DNA of 64,000 bases from Ignelater luminosus (lineage: Eukaryota; Arthropoda; Insecta; Coleoptera; Elateridae): positions 310,111-374,110 of the forward strand of contig VTPC01090419.1 of the NCBI GenBank assembly GCA_011009095.1. The letters run 5' to 3'. Below, piece after piece: positions 10,746-23,820 of this stretch. The position numbers and the translations under genes are program-made. Positions within the stretch are counted from its first letter, which is position 1, and every line of letters starts with the position of its first letter. The notes under the pieces are model-generated. The model ran no database searches, was not told the DNA's origin, and saw nothing but the letters and a program-made list of their open reading frames with translations.

Positions 10746-13700
10746 TTATTAAGCATTTACCATTTCTACTATCTTCATTAGTTATCACCGCTCGAAAATC
10801 CGATTACGGGACTCTTTTACTTCCGGATTTGAATTTAACTTTTGAAGACATCATAGTGTACTGCTTACTAGAAAAAACACTTTGGATACCGTGGTGCGCC
10901 TTTTCCTTCTGTATCGGTCTTAAAATAAAACTCTTATTTGTTAGATATAAGCATTTTCTCTTACACCATCTTGTTCTTCGGTATTCCGTCGCTAGAGCCT
11001 CGTTCGTAGAAATAGGGTGCACTGTGGAAATGTGAGGTTAGACCTTTATTTGTTTTTAGTCATGATACTAATTTATATAATAATTTATAAATCAGGTAGG
11101 TTATAACAACTTAGTAATTAAGAATAAATAAAAATGCAAAATGCCGTTTTTAAAATGTAGTGGGTATTTTAGTGAAGGATGCTGTAAAAAATTGAAAATA
11201 TGTTTGAACTCTTACCTGAGAAGCAAACTATACTGTTAAATAAAAGAAATTGTAAATCTTGCAAAACAATCTGTCATATAGCAACAAATTAGATTTATAT
11301 TCTAGTAACTATAAAATCAAGTGGAAAAACATTGCAAACTGTGCTTGAACGCTGGAAGTGCTTGGCTTTTCGTGTAGCCTTTATTATGCAATGAAAGAAA
11401 TTTTTTGTTTGAGCAATGGATATTCTTACTGTAAGCAGCTCCTGCAATTGATGATAAAAAAATAAAGCTGACCTCTATGTCAAATCCGTTGAAAGAGGGA
11501 AGATTACTAGTTACATCGAAGTTATCGAATTATACAGAAATCAACCAACCTAGAGGTCCGTGTACAATCTGAAATTAGATCACTGGCCTCTACTGCTGTG
11601 TCCTATTAATGTATTTGGTGGAAGCATTAGAAAAACACACTTTACTTATCTAACTAGCATATAAAACTATCACACTTTGGTTTTTTCACAAGCAGCTTTA
11701 GTAGGTTTTTTTTAGTTTTTAAATGTTGATAAATTAATAGGGAATTTAATTTCACAAGTTTTTCTATTATTAAACAAAAAAAGAAAATAAGAAGTAATTG
11801 TGGATAAACAAAGCGCACCGCTTTGTAGTACGTTTAAAGGAGTATTTAAACGAAACAATTTGAAAGTTGCAGTAACTATTTAAGTTTTACAATTTTGCAT
11901 TATGATATCAAAATACGATAGTTTAGTTATTTTGGGTATTTATCCGTGGTAACTTTAATAAATCATGGCTTCAAAGGTTATTTTATACCCATAACAAAAA
12001 ACCCGTAGTATGTTCAAAAACAAAAACTTCTGGTAGAGTATGTTTCAGCGGTGGCTGAAGGTGTGACTGTGAAGTGTGTCACAATGTCACCCCAACAACA
12101 ACTACTTATAAATACGAAAGAGTGATGGGTCATTTATTCTAGCCTAAAATTATAATTTCAAAACAACTCATGGCATTGGGTTTCTTCGATGAACTCAACA
12201 ATTCAGTTTTATTCAGCTTTCTAGCTTTTTTAAAAATTTCTGTAACTTACTGAACAATATAACCTTTACATATTTAATGCTTGCAGCGCCAAAAATAAAT
12301 TTGACAGTTGATTGTTATGAATGTCATTTTAATTTGTTGTCAGAAATTATTTAACAAAATTCCAAAGCTTATATATAGTAAATAATATAATTTTAAACGT
12401 GCCTCCATTTTCTGCTGACATAGACTATTAGCTATTTTTAACATAAAGAAAGAACGCTAAGGCAGCGTTTCAACTAAACTCCGCTTACTGAGAAATTAGT
12501 GCAAATAGCGGTACGTTCAATACGAATTGCTGAGTCCACTGTACTGCTTTGAGTTAGCGGAATACCATTGTGTAAGTTCACCACACTATCAGTACTGCTA
12601 TTAATGTTTTTAGCTACTATTGTAATTGTAATATTGTGAACAAATAAAAAACTGAAAAATGCAAACATAACCTCAACCTCCGCTTATTTTCATAAACTTT
12701 ACAACGATCGTGTCACCATCCACATCGTTCTGATCACACCATCTTAGACTGCGACGTTTATTGATAACACTAAAGCTTCTAGGCATTTGTGAATGGGTGA
12801 CCATATATTATCCAAGTTACATTTTGATCATTCTTGAATGCTTATTATTCAACTAGTTAATTCCTGAAAAACTGGATGAGCATTTTTAACGGATTTCTGA
12901 GTTATTTTCTTATATCCTAAGCTGAATTAGTTTAACTATAACAAATCTAAAAACTTAGCGTGCTTTTTAAAGAAAACGGAAAAACACTTTTTTACAAGAT
13001 AAAAAGGCAGAAGGTGTATTGAAAATGTAAAAAGTTCAATTTTGCATTTATTATAATTTTATTGAAATTTTACATAGTCGTATTTTATGATCCTACATAA
13101 TCCAGGCAGTTTTAGAAGATTATTATTTCTTTGAAGGTAGACTTCTTATTGTAAATTGAAGTTTGATTTCCCAAAACAGCCGATTTGCAAGTCAAGAGAA
13201 AAACTATCACCTTAATGTATTTCCAAATTATAAACGTAATTTTGTTTTTATACCCAAGTTGATATTAAAAACTGACTGCTTGACGTAAAAATCTTTGCAT
13301 CTTTAGCCCCAATAAAGTAACACCGTGCATTGCGAAATACAAATTAATTGATATTTACAATCAGAGAGCGTTTTTCGAGTGTTGGTTAGTTTAGGATAAA
13401 AAATTGTATAACCTCCTAATCTATGGCCAAACGGGAACCGATTGGCTTGTGTAGGGTAAAGTATGCACATAAAAACTTTTTTATTTTTTGTCGCAGTACT
13501 TGTTTTTTTTAAACATTATATCAAAGGTATATGTGGCAACATCACCTGGTATCGACTTACAAAAATGTAATTCTTCGCGGGTATCAGAACGGCCATCTGC
13601 CTGTCGAACTTGCTAGGCAACTTAGTATGTTTACATTCCGAGTATTTGGTAGAAACATTCTAGGGCTTTCCTGTGAAGACACGAGGAATAGCGCCGTTGC

Positions 13701-16700
13701 TATTTTACAAATATTAAATAGTTCTGTGGACACCGATCCGTCTATTTGAACACTTTGGAGACGGAATGAAGCGTCGTATAGAATTTTGTAGAAGAAGAAT
13801 GCAAGTGGAAAATTCTGAAGATGGAAAAAGATTTCACTGCAGTTATGTAAGTGAACATGATTTGAAGAGCATAAAGAAACGTAACTTAATTTAATGATCA
13901 GTAGTGTAAATCCTGTACTGATTGAAAAGAAACAGAAAAGACTAGAAGAATTGTAAAGCAGCTAAGAGATTTAAGTGGCGTACTTATTTCTTACCCCTGA
14001 AGGTTTAAACGTATCATTACTTTTGCACAAGAGCTGTAATGACCCTGACACGGTATCATCAGCAAAGAAAGAGTGTTTAAAAGTGCTGTCTTTGCGTCTA
14101 CGGAAATTGACATTGGTTGTCAATCATCCAGAAGCCTTTCACCTGTCGCCGACCTGGGTTGCTGGGTCATTTCTTGTCAACGGCGGCAATGACGTTATGT
14201 CACACATTGGATAGCCAGTTGTCACCAGGTGGCGGGCGTCGTTGACACAAGGCAGTGTAATTGACCTCACAGGATTAGTTCTTTTCTTGCCGGTACGGCA
14301 TTGTAGTGGGAGAAGCTTCATTGTTACAAATTGACTGACACCTTTTTTATTCTATTTATCTTGTTCTTGCTTTTTTATTTTGATATTATTCGTTTTCTTT
14401 TTCTATTATTTCCTTTTTTTGTACTTTCTTAAATCTTCTTTGCTTTATTTATTTATAAATAAATAAAACAAATGTATTGGTTGATATGAACAGGGATTGA
14501 GGTTAAGAGACAGACTTTAGCGGTGCTGCAGCTGATTGCTATTGCTTGCCGGATAGACTAAAACTGAAACACTGCTACTGCTGAGCGCTGCCGAAGTTGG
14601 GAGCATCTTCGGGAGGCTTCTTTTTATTTTGGTTTGGTTGAGTGCGTTAGGGTCACTGGCGAATTCGTTAATCCAAACCGTCTTTTATTCATCTCCGATT
14701 GAACTGCTTGTGGGCGAAGTCGTGAATTAGTCAGTGGGATTCTTCCGTTGGTAACACAACAACATCATTATTCGTTACTTGCTTCTGGACAAACCAAATT
14801 ATTTTAGAATTACTATGCTGTTGTTGTATCTTATCATTTATTTGTAAATTCAATTGGAATCCCTTTGGTTTAAAAACGGTTGATGGATACAAACATAGAT
14901 GAAGCCATATAATCCAAACACAGTAGGGTTTTGAATCCAAAATAGGGAGAATATGGAAAAGATCGATCACATTTTTGGGAACCGTCAGCCGATACATCCA
15001 AAAAAGAAATAAAGATACTGCACTTCAATAGACATCTGTGGTGGCTCATTGTTGGGCTTTGCTCTTTATTATGCGTCTCAACAGGGTTAAAGGTAAGATT
15101 ACGGTTTACGCTGTGCCATTTAATGACGAGCTTCGCCTTTCACTGGCCTTCTTAGCAGAGCGGTGATCAAAGTTTTGAAGGGGGAGATTTCCTTGATCCC
15201 GTTTGGTATATGAGTATAGAATAGTATTGTAACTTTTTTTGGAACATTTATTTATTTAATTCAGTAATTTATTACACTAATATTGATTCATTTTGCTATT
15301 AATTTATATCAACTTACTTTACTATACGCTCTTGATAACATCAACATTAATTAGTTTGAAGCAAAATTCCTTTCTCTTGATGAACTCGCCAAATTTATTG
15401 TTAACTCTTCTGAGCTAAACTAAACTGCGACCTAGTTCGCATGTGTATATTATATGCAACACAGTGCGCTCGAGAAAATTATTGAGTCTTCGAGACATAA
15501 CTACTACTACATTCCCGGAGGTGTATCCTGCCTGCTGGATTATGCAACACAACACACTTGAGAGTATTCCGGCACATCTTCGAACTTTCTGGACTGGGAG
15601 TTACAATATTTCCTTACGACTTATTTCTATTTTCTTAATATATTATAGTCAAAAGGTAAATTGTTTTTTTTTCTAAATGTTTGCTATCTTTGAAGCAAAT
15701 TATAGTTCACACAATCTCTCTTTAGAAAATTGTAAATTTGCCTTTTCTTTATTCTGGTGAAATAGGCTAGAAAGTCTATTTTTGTCGGCAAATAAAACGG
15801 ATACATATCTAACTTCGCTACTCTTTTAAATTTTCGTTTACAGAATATGCATATTAATTTTTGTGTTTATTCAAAGATAAGAAAACTCTTATTGTTTGTA
15901 AATCCACGTAAGTATATTTTTATCTCGCAATAAAATCTCCGTAACTCATAATTATTTTAATTAATACTGCGGAGGTTTTGAACTTTTACAAAAGTGTTAC
16001 ATACTATTTTTGAATTGTAAAATTTCTTATCTTGGTTCTATATTTAGTTTGTGCAGTTTCTGCTGGTTTTTTTATTTCACTTTTCTTGTCTAATATCTAC
16101 TTTATAACGTGCAATAGACACTTAATCGAGGTGAACCTCAGAGCCGTTCTATCACAAGGAGATGGGATTTTCTTGTAGTTTAGTACAATGTGAGAGCCGC
16201 TTGCCTCGATAAAGAGTTCGTGCTATACGTGCCATAATATTCTTTTGAATGTTGACAATTTTCACTTAAAACTCTTTTCGGTTGCCCTTTCAGCTATTCG
16301 AAACGATTTTTCAATAGCGCTTCTTTCTTCTTATCAAAACATTAAATTCTGATTTTCTGTTTCTTTTTATCTCTACATACTCTAAAATTTTAATTAGGTG
16401 TTTGCGTACTTGCTTCAACAAAAAGTACATATCGCGTTGTCTAAATTCGGACCATGCAATCGTAATCCTGGACTTTATGCTTTATGTCACTTAGAAATAA
16501 TATCAATATACTTAATCTTCTAACCTTAAATAGATGTAATTCAGTATAAAAATTCAATTTAAAAAAAAGGTACATTTAAAACAGGAACGCCAAAAGTCTA
16601 TTTATGCTATGTTTATTATTAAGAGCAAACAATTTTATTTTAAAAACTCATCTGTCTAGCTCTTTGAAGCCGTTAAATGTACGCAGTATAATCTAGTAGC

Positions 16701-18176
16701 TCTAAATAGCATTTTTTAAATATAAGGACTACGGAGCTTTTCGGGCGCCTTTCAGGCGCGTTGCGTCATTTATGTGCGCTCCTTCTCCTCCTGTTGATCA
16801 TAATATAAAATAAACATATTTCAAACGCAGTCTTGAACTAAATTAAACGTTAAAGTGGCAATAACTTTGTTAACCATAAATAAACAATAACATACAGAAT
16901 TAAAATTAAACTGATGGTAACAATATTGTAAGGAATGTGGTAATGAAATTGGTTCGACATTCAGCAAAGGCCTGCAAAGCACAAAAAATATGCCCTCAAT
17001 TAAAAACCAAACACGCTCAATCATCTTTTGATGAGTTATTGTTATGGTGCACAGTCCCAATTAAAATTGAAGTCCAAGGGGTCAGAATGTGTTGATTAAA
17101 TTACCTGGAAATTGTAAAATGGCGGCGTATAAGTACCGTAAAGTGTAACAAAAATCTGTGCACAGAATTGCTATTCTCGTATAGGCAAAAGTCTGCGAAA
17201 TATATTTGTATAACTTGCACCGAACGTTTGTCTTTTCTACTGCCCCACATTCTAAATTTAAATTACTGCTGGTATAAATTTCTATTTGAAAGAAGTAATA
17301 AGCAAATGCTAAAAGAAGACAGAAAACTGCGCGATGTAATTAAAGAAATTTGAAAAATCCAGTAAATAATGTTCAAAACTACACTGATTTCGAGGCTTCT
17401 AACTTGGCAACCGAACTGGAAAGTTCACGAGTATGCTTGTGAAGATGTTGAGAAAACACCTTTAACACTGGCATATACAAAATAGATAAACTCAAATTCA
17501 AATTAATTGAATGGAAATTTTCTTTTTGACATTTGGCTAGGCGTTTGTTTAGAATTGCTGGTGAACCTTGTTATGGTCAACAAGAACCAATTTAACGACC
17601 TTGCCAATAATTTATTCCACACGGAAACAACAAACTAGTTTCTAGATAATCCTAAATCGTTGATGAACAGAATCCGAAGAACTATATCTGTAAAATAATA
17701 AGCAGGATGTCCAAACAATTTAGTCCAAATGTCCAAATTTAATTAATTTTGTCTAAATTAATGAACACCAGTCACTGAAGTCAAATTGTTAGATCGACTT
17801 TCTAATTTACTTTAATTTACTTGTGATATTGCAAATTTATGGAACGACATTAATTTTACTATAAAATAGTTTAACGGGATAAAAATTAAATTTTAATCTT
17901 TGTCCAATACTAAATTCTCACGAAATGCCTTGGTAACATACTCCTCTGTTTAGATACTCCAATTCTTTCTTACTTCTTCACAAAGGGAAGATCATCGATC
18001 TTCTCGCTTGTCTGTTAACTTACTCTCTTGCTCGCGTTATGACAAAAGCCAGAAAAATCAAGTTTCTTTGCAGAATTCTTGACAATTGGAATTTCTCCCC
18101 TCACTTCTTCTTTTCAAATACCATTTTTGTTCCGAAGGTTGACAATCATCAAAGCTACTTTCGATACCATTGATCT
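10746..18176. other. Long AT-rich stretch without a recognised gene
   Basis: The 10804-11022 minus frame may be the 5' part of the neighbouring LINE but shows no motif. Plus frames at 13531-13749 and 13975-14214 have fairly balanced amino-acid use and share a phase, but many stops separate them and I do not recognise them. From 14500 to 15700 the base composition is more mixed, with a purine run near 15180 and a 90-bp-spaced duplication of 'ttatgcaacaca' (about 15450 and 15540). This could be a decayed LTR element, but I cannot show it. A YY1/Pho-like 'aaaatggcggc' lies at 17116-17126. I see nothing else. Confidence 0.5.
14444..14467. repeat. 24-bp perfect A/T palindrome
   Basis: A TTTA-repeat arm meets its own complement, giving a perfect self-complementary 24-mer. 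It could be a cruciform or just a microsatellite that turns on itself. Confidence 0.6.
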
Positions 18177-18905
18177 AAATAGGTTTATATTACTGCAGTT
18201 ATACAAGTCTTGCAGATTTTTCAACCAAGTGTCTTCCTCTTCCTATTGATCTTCTTCCTATTATTTTTCCCTGCACGATAAGCTGGGGTATTTGATATTT
18301 TTCTCTTCTCATAATATGCCCCAAATAGAACAGCTTTCGCTTTATTTCTACAGAAATGTCGATATTTTCGTTATTAAGTAGCAGTACCCAGATAGTTGTA
18401 CTTACTTAGTACTTACTCTTTCAATTGGTTGGTTATGCATATAGATGTTACCGTATTCTTTGTCGATTTTGTACCTGGCATAAACTTGGCTTTATTTATG
18501 TTTAATGATATTCCACATTCTTCACTAACATCTACCAGTTTGTTCATAAATATCTGTAGATCTTGAAGTGTTTCTGCTATTAGGACTGTATCGTTGGCAT
18601 ACCTTAAGTTATTAATTGGGTTGCCGTTTATTTTGATTCCATATGTCTGACCATGAAGTTCCTTGTTTATAATATCTTCAGAATGAAGATTGAAGAGCGT
18701 TGGAGAGAGTACGCATCCTTGTCTAACACCCCTTTTTATTTCTTCAATTGTTTTATGTTTTACTTACACTACTGCTTTTTAATCAAAATATAAGCTTAAG
18801 ATGATCCTGATATCTCTTAAGTTTAAGTTTTTCTCTCTTAGTAGTTTTATGAGGTGGTCGTGTTTTATTTTATCGTAGGTTTTGTTGTAGTCAATAAAGC
18901 ACATG
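18177..18905 (-). pseudogene. LINE copy 2, 3' half (reverse transcriptase core and C-terminus)
   Basis: Minus-strand continuation of the LINE at 19931-20655 after the Tc1-like insertion. It reads 'CFIDYNKTYDKIKHDHLIK', 'GVRQGCVLSPTLFNLHSED', 'INNLRYANDTVLIAE' and 'ISLNINKAKFMPG', then a break, then 'VEIKRKLFYLGHIMRREKY' and 'LIVQGKIIGRRSIGRGR' close to the end. The catalytic box reads YAND instead of YADD. At least two in-frame stops occur near 18770, and sequence between the RT thumb and the final 'GHIMR' block is missing. The C-terminal 'GHIMR...QGKI-GRRS-GR' pattern is typical of this insect LINE group. Confidence 0.85.
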
Positions 18906-19928
18906 CAGCCTGATTCATAAGTAAAGCCTGTCAATTGAAACACGAAAACGATTTAAAACAAAATAACTTTATTAAATATAAAGAATATACATTTAACCCT
19001 GATTATCAGTACCCAATATAGTCATCGTTTCTGAACACAATCGTGACCGATGCTTAGGGTCGTTATCTTCTTGCAACCACCACTGTTCAGAATCGGCACC
19101 AAACATAATACGTGCAGACGGCAGGAGTCCCTTCTTGTAAATGCAGCACATGGAACTGGAATATAAATTACAGGTAAAAAGAATAAGCTTGCCGAACCCG
19201 AATTGCGAAAAGCAGCCCCACGCATGCACTTTGAGAGGATGCTTGCTGCTCTTAATAACATATTTCTTTTCCTCCTTTACCCAGAATTTTTCTTAACGTT
19301 TTCCATTTGGAAGGTGCATTTATCAGTAAAAATAATCCTACTCAAGTCCTGGTTCTGTTGCGTTTCCGCCTACTCATACCGCCATTGCACATGACGTTCT
19401 GTTAGGGGAGGGATCACCTTCGGCGCCTTAGATCTGAACCAAACTCCTTTAATCTATGGCTAACTGTCGCTTTTGATAGATTTACGCCCTTGCATTTTAA
19501 AATTTCTTGCAATTGTGCGACAGTTTTGTCTGGATTGGTGTTAAAAACGTGTAACAACACGTTGCCTTGTTTTTTGTTCGTTTTTCTCCCGGCACCACTT
19601 TTTGGAAAATCATTTACATTTCCTGTCTCTTTGTAAGGATTAACCTACCGCTTCGTGGTCTTTTCACTTACATACTGCGATCTCCGTGCTGGTGTCCATT
19701 TTGGACCGAAGCGATGTTGAGATAAAAAGACAACCTCCCATGGTTTTTTTTTACCGAAATTGACATTCTTTTAAAGTGCACGTGCATATCACCAGGAACA
19801 CCCGAGGCGACTAAAATAATTATCGCTGATCAGCATTTTGAACAAGTAAACAGACGCAGCAGGATTAAATGAATTCTTAATGATCCGTTTAAAGTTTAAG
19901 AGGGGGTCGTTACTTATGATTCAGGCTG
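18906..19928 (-). mobile_element. Tc1-like transposon inserted in LINE copy 2
   Basis: Imperfect inverted repeats begin 'cagcctgattcataagtaa' at 18906 and, on the other strand, 'cagcctgaatcataagtaa' ending at 19928. The LINE reading frame resumes on either side, which fixes both borders. The right side keeps a TA (19929-19930); the left has TG, presumably a mutated TA. At 1023 bp it is shorter than a typical autonomous Tc1 element, consistent with the missing transposase C-terminus. Confidence 0.85.
18993..19705 (-). pseudogene. Tc1-like transposase remnant
   Basis: Read on the minus strand from about 19640: 'DDFPKSGAGRKTNKKQ', 'NVLLHVFNTNPDKTVAQLQ' and 'KGVNLSKATVSHRLKEFG' (paired helix-turn-helix DNA-binding region). 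'ERHVQWRYE' follows and runs into a stop where Trp is usual, then 'RIIFTDKCTFQMENVKK' with the first catalytic Asp, 'CMRGAAF' or 'MHAWGCFSQFGFGKL' in shifted frames, and 'WWLQEDNDPKHRSRLCSE' with the second catalytic Asp. The usual third block (SPDLNPIEN) is absent before the left terminal repeat. Frameshifts, a stop and a 3' deletion make it non-functional. Confidence 0.85.
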
Positions 19929-19930
19929 TA

Positions 19931-20655
19931 CATATATATGTCGTGATTTACATCGAGGAATCTTTGGGACATACCATTCAGAGCAAACAGTGTTTCTCTG
20001 GTACCGAGTCCCCTCCGAAATCCAAATTGATTTTGACTTATATCCTGTCCGAGCTCTTTGTATATTCTGGCATGTATCACTTTCAGAAAAGTTTTTAGAG
20101 TATGTCTCATCAGACTTATTGTGTGATAATCCGAACAATTTTTAACATTTTTTTCCGTAGAGTAATAAAAGCTGATATTAGTGATTCGCTTGGTATTATT
20201 CCTGTTTCACAGATGATGTTAAACAGTTGGTCTTCTTCAATCAGTTTAAGAATCTCAGATGGCAGTTCGTCTGGACCCGATGCTTTTCCATTTTTTTCAG
20301 CATACATTCAATCTCTTTTTTTGCTATTTCTGATCCTTAGTCTTTCTGTGTGCTTTCAAATTTACTTTCATTTCTGCAGTCTGCAAACTATTCCTCGATA
20401 CACTTTTTCCATATTTTCCATGATTATCTTATCATCTTCGTTATATAATTTATGTTGGGTTGTTTACGTTTTTGAGTTGCTGCCATTCCTTTTACTTTTT
20501 TTTTATGAACATTGAAGTTGTCATGTTTTGCTTGTAATTCTTCAATTTCCTCGCACTTTTTCTTGTGAAAGTCTTCTGTTGCTTCTCTGATTTTAGCTCG
20601 TATTTGTTTTTGGGTTGTTTTATATTGTTGATCACATTTTCCTTTAAAGGTCCTC
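19931..20655 (-). pseudogene. LINE copy 2, 5' half (linker and reverse transcriptase N-terminus)
   Basis: From about 20640 on the minus strand: 'TQKQIRAKIREATEDFHKKK' and 'CEEIEELQAKHDNFNVHKK', the helical linker between endonuclease and RT. It continues with 'GKASGPDELPSEILKLIEED', 'SHTLKTFLKVIHARIYKEL' and 'NQFGFRRGLGTRETLFAL', and stops at 'RFLDVNHDIYM' where the Tc1-like element begins. The endonuclease half is missing at 20655, so the copy is truncated or deleted at its 5' end. Segments are spread over several frames. It continues at 18905. Confidence 0.85.
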
Positions 20656-22164
20656 CCCTCACATGGCTTACTTAAAGATCATACTGTATAAATTAGATCA
20701 GCGTTATTTTTTCTCAAAAGATCAAAACGTTTTTTCTGTAGATAAAGTAAAACACCAATTACACATTACATTTGAGAAATCGAGTTTACGATTTGAAATG
20801 CACAATCGAATCGTTTGGAAGTTTCTAATTATCGAATTCCAATTAAATTCCTCTCCATCGAAAGATGTATACATAAAACAATCTGACGACTGCTGTGTTT
20901 ACTGTATTAAAATTCAGACCTTAATATCAGAATTGGATACAAACACGTAGTATGATTGTATAAAAAAATGTGATCGTCAATCTTCTTGCAGTTTTGCCAT
21001 GTAGAACTAATAGTTAATAAACATTCCATGTTTTTGTTTACAATACTACGGGATGCGATAAAAAATTAATCCTAAATGAACACATCCCAATATTTAATAC
21101 TTTTTATCACGGCAACAACGGCATTTTAATTTTCTATCGCTTTGCTTACCATTGATGTTATTATCATTCAATTTTATTTCCGAATGGGCAAACATTGCTG
21201 AAATGAAAAGGAATGGTAGTTTTCAATAAAGCTCTTTTTGTAGCGATTCTCTTTTTATAATGCTTTTCCTTTTCGAATTTATTCTATTAAATATTTCTGT
21301 ATTGCGGTTGAGCTCAATTTTCTGTTCCGATACAAACGCTTTATTTTGTGATGAACCGCACAATTTCGTACAGTAGAAGGGTGATTTACTCGCCTCTATC
21401 TAAAATAGGGAATTAATTAAATTAAATCTGAACGTTCGTTCCCTTTAAATAATCAACACAATGCAATTTTAGGAAACCAAGTAAATAATAATTCTGCTCG
21501 AGTGAGATAGCGTCGCAAGAAGTAATAATGTCTGATTTTGTGGATTTAATTAAAATTTGGTTGAAATCGATAAACAATATTAAAATATTATGTAGAAAGG
21601 CAATCAAAAATTTGTTTTTGTCAAAATTGAAATGTTTTTTTTGCAGAAATCTGATATTTGAATTTTGTAGTACAAGTAACCAATAAATTATTGTAATCAC
21701 AACTTCATGTTCTAGTACGTTCTATTTTAAGTTTTTATCGATATAACATTTCCGTAACTAAACATTTTAGGAATATAGAACTTGGTATTTTTGTTTACTT
21801 ACGAGTATGGATTTATTATGATAATAATAATACGTAATAGCATTAATTTCTAAGAATGTTTTTATTTGTATTTTAGTTAACCACTACGCACTACCTAGAA
21901 AATATTTCTTGAATGACATGTTGTTTCCTTTTATAAATTTAAATACAGGGAATATAAGAAAGAGTTGTATCAAGATTTTTTATACTATAGGGTTATAATT
22001 TATTTACGGTCTTAAAGAAGTAAACATCTAGTAGATATTCCCTGCTATTTAAGACATATTTTTTTAGGTGTAATCAAAATCCAAAGTTATTATTATTAAC
22101 TAAAAGATAATAGAAAAGCTAAAAACTAGCTTGTTCTTGAGCACAAAAGTTTGTGCTAGTATTA
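20656..22164. other. AT-rich non-coding stretch
   Basis: A 95-aa plus frame (20663-20950) and a 92-aa minus frame (21422-21700) show no known motif and have the composition of chance frames. I see nothing else. Confidence 0.6.
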
Positions 22165-22169
22165 ATATC

Positions 22170-22348
22170 TGTAATGTCTGAAATATGAAATTAACACGCG
22201 TATTTCGGTATTGAAAAGTTTATTAATATGAACAAAATAAAAGTATCATGTAGAATACATAAAACTGTACAGAGCATCAAACTGACAACTCTGACTGATA
22301 ACAATAATAATGATTCCATAGCATCGAGTTACAAATTGAGACATAACA
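22170..22348 (-). repeat. 3' LTR of the gypsy element
   Basis: A 179-bp direct copy of 26839-27017. On the minus strand it contains an AATAAA (22219-22224), a likely polyadenylation signal. The internal flank, on the minus strand, ends with a purine-rich 'gtgggaga', a candidate polypurine tract. Confidence 0.92.
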
Positions 22349-22490
22349 GTCTCCCACGCTTATTTGAAATATTTCTTTCTGAAACAGGTAAGTCAGTAAC
22401 TAAATGATATTCAATTTAGTATTGACTGACATTAGTATTTTGTTTTTAATAATTTTCGAAATAAAAAATTAAGTGGCCAATTTAGTTATA

Positions 22491-23758
22491 CGAGGGTGGT
22501 CTGAAAAGTTTCCGACCTAACAAAGATACAAGACATTTTTTTTGAAAATTTTTTTTTTTATTTTTCAACATAGTCTCCTTGTAACTCTACACACTTCTCC
22601 CAGCGATGCTCCCATCTCTGTAACCCGTCCAAATAGTACTCGGCATTTTTCTCTGCAAAATAATTGTTCACGAAGGTGATTGCCTCTTTGTCCTCCGAGC
22701 GCAATTTTTAGATGAGGGAACAAAAAGAAATCGCTTGGGACTAGATCTGGTGAGTAAGGCGGATGGTCAAGCAGTTCAAACCGTAATTCGTGGATCTTCG
22801 CCATGGCAACCGCTGAGGTGTGAGACGGTGCGTTGTCTTGGTGAAACAGGATTTTCTTTTTCTGCAAATGTGGCCGTTTTTTCGCAAGTTCTGCCTTCAG
22901 CTTGTCAAGTAATGATGCATAGTATGCTCCTGTAATGGTTTTTCCTTTTTGAAGATAATCGATTAAAATAACTCCATGACTATCCCAAAAAACAGTCGCC
23001 ATCACTTTCCCAGCCGAAAAAACAGTTTTTGCTTTTTTTAGAGCCGGTTCCCCCTTTGCAGTCTACTGTTTGGACTGTATTTTTGTTTTGGGCATATAAT
23101 GGTGTTCATCTACAGTAATTAATCGGCGCCAAAACTCGGATTTATTTCGCCTAAACTGCGCCAAAAGAGCGTTGGAAATATTCATTCGAACACGTTTTTG
23201 GTCTAACGTGAGCAAACGCGGCACCCAACGCGCGGACAGCTTTCTCATGCCTAAATGTTGATTTAATATGTGACAAACACGTTCTTTTGACATGTTCATA
23301 ACCTCTGCTATCTCTCTCACTTTAATTCGGCGGTCGTCTAGCACCACTTGGTGAACTTTGGCGATGTTTTCGTCGGTAGTTGCAGTTTTTGGACGTCCCG
23401 AACGTTCATCGTCTCCCAAGCTCTTACGGCCACGTTTAAATTCAGCAGCCCAAAATTTCACTGTGGTAAATGATGGTGCAGAGTCCCGATACACAGAATC
23501 CAACTCATCTTTTATTTGCGAAGGCGTATTGCCTTTCAAAAACAAATATTTAATGACAGCTCGATACTCGATTTTGTCCATTTTCACAAAAAAAACTCAC
23601 ATCAACTCACTCAAACGACTGTTACATAAAAACTGCGCGTCCAAAATGGCTGAAACTTTGGTGAGTAACTGTCAACAGATGAACAACGAAATTCAGTAGC
23701 TTTTATTTACGAGTGCTGCCATCTTCACGTTGAGGTCGGAAACTTTAGACCATCTTCG
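22491..23758 (-). mobile_element. mariner element nested in the gypsy element
   Basis: 1268 bp, the normal full length for mariner. Imperfect terminal inverted repeats of about 28 bp start 'cgagggtggtctgaaaag' on the left. TA lies on both sides (22489-22490 and 23759-23760). It sits between the integrase C-terminus and the 3' LTR of the gypsy element, so it arrived later. Its ends share 'cgaggg-ggt' with the two mariner copies further right, but the rest of the terminal repeat differs, so it is a separate family. Confidence 0.93.
22558..23587 (-). pseudogene. mariner transposase (DD34D), broken
   Basis: About 345 codons from the ATG at 23587 to a TAA at 22558. The N-terminal HTH_48-type domain ('YRAVIKYLFLKGNTPSQIKD') and second helix-turn-helix are followed by the catalytic domain, with Asp in 'ITVDE', 'HQDNAPSH' and 'YSPDLVPSDFFLF'. 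Breaks: three codons are missing right after 'VDE' (family has 'VDETWIHHY'), a stop lies after 'QSKQ' near 23063 where Trp is expected, and a deletion with frameshift after 'ALGGQR' near 22705 scrambles the C-terminus. The original C-terminal frame is still visible to 22558. All three catalytic Asp remain, but the protein cannot be made whole. Confidence 0.9.
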
Positions 23759-23820
23759 TATAAAGGATACATGATAGTCTTGTAGTTTTCTTGGTGGCCT
23801 CCGTTCCCTTACTGATCGTT

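Noticed and set aside
15440-15676. Possible LTR with a duplicated 'ttatgcaacaca' word
   Set aside because: No second LTR, no TG...CA borders and no target duplication could be found.
20102-20515. 137-aa plus-strand frame
   Set aside because: Antisense to LINE copy 2 reverse transcriptase; same composition artefact.
22735-22935. 66-aa plus-strand frame inside the mariner at 22491-23758
   Set aside because: It is the antisense shadow of the mariner transposase gene.
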